Shown: positions 59,481-64,000 of the stretch, piece by piece | How the letters are laid out: every line of letters starts with the position of its first letter | Position numbering within the stretch: the first letter of the stretch is position 1 | NCBI GenBank assembly: GCA_963575745.1 | Contig: CAUYUJ010015515.1 | Coordinates: 82,501-146,500, forward strand | Source of the DNA: Prorocentrum cordatum | Lineage: Eukaryota; Sar; Dinophyceae; Prorocentrales; Prorocentraceae | Length of the DNA: 64,000 nucleotides | Direction: 5' to 3' | The notes under the pieces: generated by a model | What the model was told of the DNA's origin: nothing | The model's database searches: none | Seen by the model: the letters and a program-made list of their open reading frames with translations, nothing else | Translations under genes and position numbers: made by a program

Positions 59481-59711
59481 TGAAAAATGGAGAGAGCCGT
59501 GACCGGATATCCCTCGACGAGCGTGGTCTGCGTTAGGGCTCGTCCTCGGAGGCCTCGCAAAAGGCCTCGGCCAACGCCCGTGACTCGATCTTGGACGGCG
59601 GAATACGCCATGACGCGGCCGGCTTGGATGGCGAGGACATATCAATGGCTGCAACCATGATCCACGACTCTTCTGTCAGCGCCACCTCCGGCCACGTCGC
59701 TCCGCCTCGGC

Positions 59712-60131
59712 ATGGGCCTCGACCCGTTGGAGGAGGCTGCGCGCGCGGTTCGCAGAAGCCGCGCGGGCAAAGGCGACGCCGCCGAGCCCGATCTCGCGGC
59801 GGCCGAGGAGGCGGCGAGGGCGACAACAGCGGGGGGAAAGGGCTGGGACCAGGTCATGACCCAGGCCACCTCAGACGCCGATAGGCCATGGCTCGTCGAC
59901 ACCGCGGCCCCTGCGAATATCGGCCTCGCGCAGCTCATGAACGACAACGCCCTCCGATCCTCTTCACGGGGGGCCCAGGCCGCGGGCGCGCGGGAGCTGC
60001 AGGCCGCGGCTGGCAGCTTGCGCGCAGAGATGCGCCACCGTCGGGCCTGGCGGGGAGGGCCCGGGTCCGCGCGCAGCACGTCGACGAGCACGCGAACGGC
60101 GGCGCCCCCAAGGACGAAGGAGCGCGCATGA
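59712..60131 (+). CDS. Uncharacterised Ala-rich ORF, 139 codons
   Basis: MGLDPLEEAARAVRRSRAGK then EPDLAAAEEAARATTAGGKG WDQVMTQATSDADRPWLVDT AAPANIGLAQLMND reads as a helical, charged protein. The minus strand has a competing frame (59533-59826) ending SPSKPAASWRIPPSKIESRA LAEAFCEASEDEP. With GC this high the strand cannot be fixed without transcripts. Confidence 0.25.
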   Translation: MGLDPLEEAARAVRRSRAGKGDAAEPDLAAAEEAARATTAGGKGWDQVMTQATSDADRPWLVDTAAPANIGLAQLMNDNALRSSSRGAQAAGARELQAAAGSLRAEMRHRRAWRGGPGSARSTSTSTRTAAPPRTKERA

Positions 60132-61619
60132 CGGCGCTCACGCAGTATGTCCAGCACGCCGCAGCGCGGGGCGGCCCTGGAGCTCCGCGGGCTGCCCATG
60201 ACGGCGGCCCTCCGTGCGCGGGATGCCAGAATCCTACCGCGGGCGCGCGGGGCGACGCCACCCCCCCTCCTCATCGCCCGCCACGATTGAATGCCGCCCA
60301 GGACTGGTGAGCCAGCCGCCTTCTGGACATCGACACACCTACGCGGAGGATCCCCCTCTGGAAACTCAGCTCCCCGCGGCGGCCCCCCACTCAGACCCTC
60401 AGAGCAGCGGCGGAAATTGCGGCCAGGATCAAATCAATTTCGACGGGGCCCCAGCCCAGCCGAGCTGTTGCGCACTTTTCGCACGCGCGCCCTCCATCTT
60501 TGAAGTTGGCGCGCTGTCCCCCTACAGTTATCAGGAGCCCGCGCACGCGCCGGCCCAGGCGGGCAGGAAGCGGCGCATTCGCGCATACCTGACGGAAGGC
60601 GGTCGCCCCCCGGCTGGCGGAGGTTGACATGGGATGGCGCGGCCTTGAGGCGGCCGGCCACCCACCGCGGGGCGACGGCACGACGCTCCAGGCGGCGACC
60701 ACAACAGCGAGCCCGTGGTCAGCCATCTGGGCGCGGGCACAGCTGCGCCTCCAGGGCCGCCCCACCACGCGCACGACCGCCTCCCGAGCTACGCGCGCGC
60801 GGTGCGGAGAGTCCATCTCCCGCGACGGGCCCCACGGGATGCCGCCATGAGGAGGCGTTCCGCGAATTCGCGCGCGGCGCGACGTGGGCGGAAGTTCCGC
60901 CAGCGGCCATCATCATTGGATTGCGCGCGGACTCACACGTCGAGACGGGAGTGGCAGTCGCCGCGAACTGGGTTCGGAAGGCCCACGCCGCGGCGACAGC
61001 CGGTCCAGACACGGCGTCAGCCGCGGCCGCTGGCGCCGCCCGGCCGCATCACCGCCACCCCCACCACCTGCGCCCCGCCGTCGCCGCCTCTGGGCGCCGC
61101 AGCCAGGCCGCTGGACGCAGCTGGCGGGCCGCAAAGGGCCTCTCTGGGCGCCCCCGCGCCGCGCCCCCAGAGCCGCCACCTGCGCCCCGCCGCCGGCTGG
61201 CCAGCACCTGCGCTGAGCCTGCGGGCTGCCCGGTGCCGCGCTGGCCTGGGGTCCCGAGGAAACGATCCTCCGTGAGCGTCCAATTCGGCGTCGAGGCAAA
61301 GTCGCGCCTTCGTCGGCAACCCATCGGCCCAGACTGAGTCGCTGGCAGAGCCACGGAGCCCGTTTAGAACTTCTTTTTGTCAAAAGTTCGCCTGCCTGCC
61401 GTCGAAGCCCCCGCGGCACCAGGCGCTGGCGAAAAAGGCAGGGGCGAGGGCGAGGAGCAGGAGGAGACCGAGGAGGGAAGAGGCGGCAGCAGCAGCGGGA
61501 GGGGCAGGTGCAAGGCAGGGGGGGCTGGAGGAGAGGGGGAGGCAATTGGAGGAGAAAAGGAAATTATGGCGCAGAGACAAGAGAAGGAGTTGGAGCTGAA
61601 GAAGGAGAGGGAGAAGAGG

Positions 61620-61726
61620 GAGAGGAGGAAGAAGAGGAGAAGGAGGAGGAGGAGGAGGAGCAGGCAGCGGAGGAGGAGGAGGAGGAGGAGGAGGCAGAGG
61701 AGGAGGAGGAGGAGGAGGAGGAGGAG

Positions 61727-61776
<50 letters not shown>

Positions 61777-61789
61777 TGAGGGTGCTAGC

Positions 61790-61852
<63 letters not shown>

Positions 61853-62021
61853 GGCACCTGCGATGGCGACGAGGACGAGGGCGAGCACGATTACGGGGAC
61901 GATTCCGAGGACGAGGAAGAGGAGGACGAGGAGCAGGAGGACGAGGAGGAGGAGGAGAAGGAGGAGGAGGAGGAAGAGGAGGAGGAAAAAGACAGCAGCA
62001 GCAGCAGCGTGGGATGGACTG
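61620..62021 (+). repeat. GGA and (GAC)n block coding poly-Glu/Asp in one frame
   Basis: GGA units, two (GAC)n runs (61727-61776 and 61796-61850), then GAG/GAC mixtures. One frame is open and would be Glu/Asp-rich, ending SSSSSVGWTG at a GTGAGT-type donor (62022). Simple repeats are the safer reading; an acidic domain before an intron is the alternative. Confidence 0.85.
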
Positions 62022-62160
62022 GTGAGTGCCTTGGGGAAGTCGGAGGAGGGGAAATAGAAGGAGAGGGTGTTGTCGAGGAGGAGAGAGCAGTATCCTGGCC
62101 AGTGGGCAGGGGGTGCGAGAAGGGGAGGGCGGGGCCCGCAAGCGGCACAGCCTTCTGCAG

Positions 62161-62275
62161 GCCCGCACCAAAGTCCTGGCGCGGAAGCTGCTGGACAGGC
62201 GGCCCGCGCCCGCGGCGTGGCTGGCGCCTCATAGCCTGCCGCGGCCGCTGGAGCCGGAGGCGGCGCTGGGGGGGG
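62161..62275 (+). CDS. Candidate exon of an unknown gene
   Basis: Acceptor CACAGCCTTCTGCAG|GCC opens ARTKVLARKLLDRRPAPAAW LAPHSLPRPLEPEAALGGG. A run of ten G (62268-62277) then makes the frame uncertain, with protein-like continuation (EIRIEQFGPLRAWAWRPCGS) in another frame. The phase does not match the donor at 62022 in its best frame. Confidence 0.3.
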
Positions 62276-63160
62276 GGCGGGTCTGCGAAGGGAGATCCGC
62301 ATCGAGCAGTTTGGCCCTCTGCGTGCTTGGGCGTGGCGCCCCTGCGGCTCCCCGAAGGCCGCGCCACAGGCCACACTTGCTTGCTCTGCGTTTGGTCATA
62401 TGCGGGGGGGGGGGGGGGGCCATCCCCCCGCCGACAGCACCTGAATCGACCCCCGTCGCGGGCCAAAAATTGTTTCGGGACGTCGACCCCTGTCGGCCAA
62501 CGCCACCCGCCGCAAAAACCGGACCCCGGGCCCACTGGCGCGGAAAGGGTGAGGTTGACTCCCGTCGGAGGGGGAGCCCCCCACGCTTACTGCCAAACGC
62601 AAAGTGGGGTCACGCTTGCGTGTGGCCGGATGAAGGAGAGGGGCTTTGGAGGAGAAGGGCCCCCGAAGGTTCCTCTCCCTTTCGTCGGACCCCCCAGGCC
62701 CTCCAGTCCCGCAGAGCACCTGAATGGAAATCTGGTTCCCTCGGCGGCGCGCCCCGGGGGGGGGGAAGTCGGAAGGGGCAGGCCTCCCGCGAAGGCGACG
62801 CAACTTCTCAGAAGCCCCCGGGCCGTCCGAGAAGCCGCCTGCGTCTTCGGCGAAGGCTTCGTAAATGTCCCCCCGAAGGCTGGAGGCCTCCAGGCCTCCG
62901 AGAAGGCCCGCCCCCTCTGCCTTCCCCCCCCCCTTGGGGCTCGCCGCCGATCCCGGGGAAGCCCCCAGGGCCCAGGACCGGGTTCCTCTGGGACCTCGTC
63001 CCTTCTTCGCGCGACCGAGAGCCAGCACGGGCACGGGTGCTTGAAGCTCCGCGCGGATGGACAGGGGACGATGTTGGATCTTGAAGTACCACACATGGCA
63101 AGGCAGCTCAGTCCGCAGAGGGCATGGGAGTAGGGTTGACATGGCACCAGACCTTTCCCC

Positions 63161-63181
63161 CCCCCCCCCAAAAAAAAAAAA
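63161..63181 (+). repeat. C-run followed by A-run
   Basis: About ten C then eleven A, homopolymers prone to assembly error. Confidence 0.9.
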
Positions 63182-63467
63182 CGCACAAGACCCCAGGGAT
63201 GAAACCTCCCCAATTGATGGGGGTCGGCGCTGGAGCTTCCCTCCCCGCGCCACTGGGCGGCGCCTTCCAGGGCACCACCCCCAGCGCGCCCCGCGCAGTG
63301 GGGAACGGGTGGTGGGGAGGAGGACCCAGCGCCGACCGAAGGAGTCCGAGCGGACCTCCAGCATGTCATGTTCACGCAGGTCGTTAGTGGTCGCCTCCTG
63401 GCGAAGCGCGCGCCACCACCAGGCATCCACAGGCCCCCGTCGGGCGAGACCGTGGCGTTTGGACCCA

Positions 63468-63474
63468 TATAAAA
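63468..63474 (+). promoter_or_regulatory. TATA-like box
   Basis: TATAAAA in CCCATATAAAAGCCGGGTGG, followed 25-45 bases later by a CT-rich (TCTC)n tract. It looks like a metazoan or plant core promoter. Dinoflagellate genes usually lack a TATA box, so this may belong to a foreign or mobile element or be chance. Confidence 0.3.
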
Positions 63475-63481
63475 GCCGGGT

Positions 63482-64000
63482 GGTGTTGTCCTCTCTCTCT
63501 CTCTCTCTTTCTCCTCTTTCGCTCGCCTCCGATCAGGGACACGAACCCAGCGGCGCATCAAGGTAGGCGAGTCTTGTCGGAAGGGACCCCCCCTCCTTCC
63601 ACACCTGGCGGGGGCCTCTCGGAGGGCAGGGGGGGGCCTCCCAGAAGCAGGGGGGGGCCTGCTGGAACGCCACCCCCCTCGCGGGCAGCTGCTGGGAGGA
63701 ACCTGAGACCTCGGCAAGACGCCACGACTGGCAATCCGTGACCCGAGCCCGCGCCTCCCGAGGTCGTGTGTCGGGCCCAGGGGCATTCAGTGAGGCAGCC
63801 CCCGCCGCGAGGGCCAGGCGAGCTCTGAGGCGGAGCGCCCTGGTCGGTTTCGGGCGAATGGGCCATCTGCAAAGGGGGTTTCATACATGTTCGCACCAGT
63901 TCGTGCCATTGTTCGCGCGGAATACGCACGTCGTACAACATCAGCACGCGTGGCTGCGACGCGCCATGCGCCTCAGGATGAACTGCTGCACGGTTTCTGC
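63482..64000. other. Unassigned trailing sequence
   Basis: A (CT)n run (63490-63515), a CGGGAGG-rich patch with GGCCTCTCGGAGGGCAGGGG and GGCCTCCCAGAAGCAGGGG repeats, then unassigned sequence to the window end. No gene is supported. Confidence 0.5.

Noticed and set aside
61508-63133. 541-codon acidic protein
   Set aside because: The first third is GGA/GAC repeat and the rest changes composition abruptly across G-runs; kept as repeat plus a candidate exon.

Overview
The window looks like nuclear DNA of a dinoflagellate; a large repeat-rich genome of the Prorocentrum or Symbiodiniaceae type is my inference. Four things point there. Two places carry relics of the dinoflagellate spliced-leader (DinoSL) sequence next to intron-less coding remnants. 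The one clearly recognisable gene has introns that mostly start with GA or GC and end with AG, usually followed by G. Non-LTR retrotransposon remnants are present. The rest is mainly GC-rich simple-sequence and tandem repeats. There is no operon structure and no bacterial-type gene spacing, and most long open frames are triplet repeats read as protein.

Region by region: 1-3230 holds a ~1 kb dispersed repeat (family B, minus strand), a TCA/TCC microsatellite and a ~0.85 kb dispersed repeat (family A). From 4043 to 30044 (+) lies one gene of about 26 kb for a mitochondrial MmgE/PrpD-family (2-methylcitrate-dehydratase-like) enzyme. I reconstruct nine exons and about 558 residues. Its introns hold nearly everything else in that span: a ~1 kb GGA tract, family A copies in both orientations, family B copies, a ~4.5 kb satellite with ~1 kb higher-order spacing and conserved hairpin modules, CTG and CTA microsatellites and several tandem repeats. 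Four introns are flanked by direct repeats of exon sequence, which suggests that these introns arose by insertion.

From 30045 to 50442 there is a second array of the satellite (33.05-34.14 kb), two more family A copies and two possible exons of an unknown gene (35.5 and 36.8 kb). A frameshifted retropseudogene with a truncated DinoSL relic lies at 37045-38279. A 90-bp tandem array lies at 40.77-41.72 kb. An apparently intact intron-less ORF with a membrane segment follows a near-complete DinoSL relic (42326-43524). A 78-bp tandem array lies at 45.6 kb, and a broken plus-strand non-LTR retrotransposon at 47.76-49.87 kb. A 100-N assembly gap lies at 50443-50542.

From 50543 to the end there are tandem repeats, a minus-strand non-LTR retrotransposon fragment with an RNase H domain (53.85-56.0 kb), another family A copy, a well-bounded orphan exon (58205-58316), low-complexity acidic and Thr-rich frames and a TATA-like box at 63468. 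Apart from the PrpD-type gene and possibly the 42.4 kb retrogene, I see no intact gene of recognisable function. Exon limits come from homology remembered from the family, plus splice signals and reading phase. No alignment was run.
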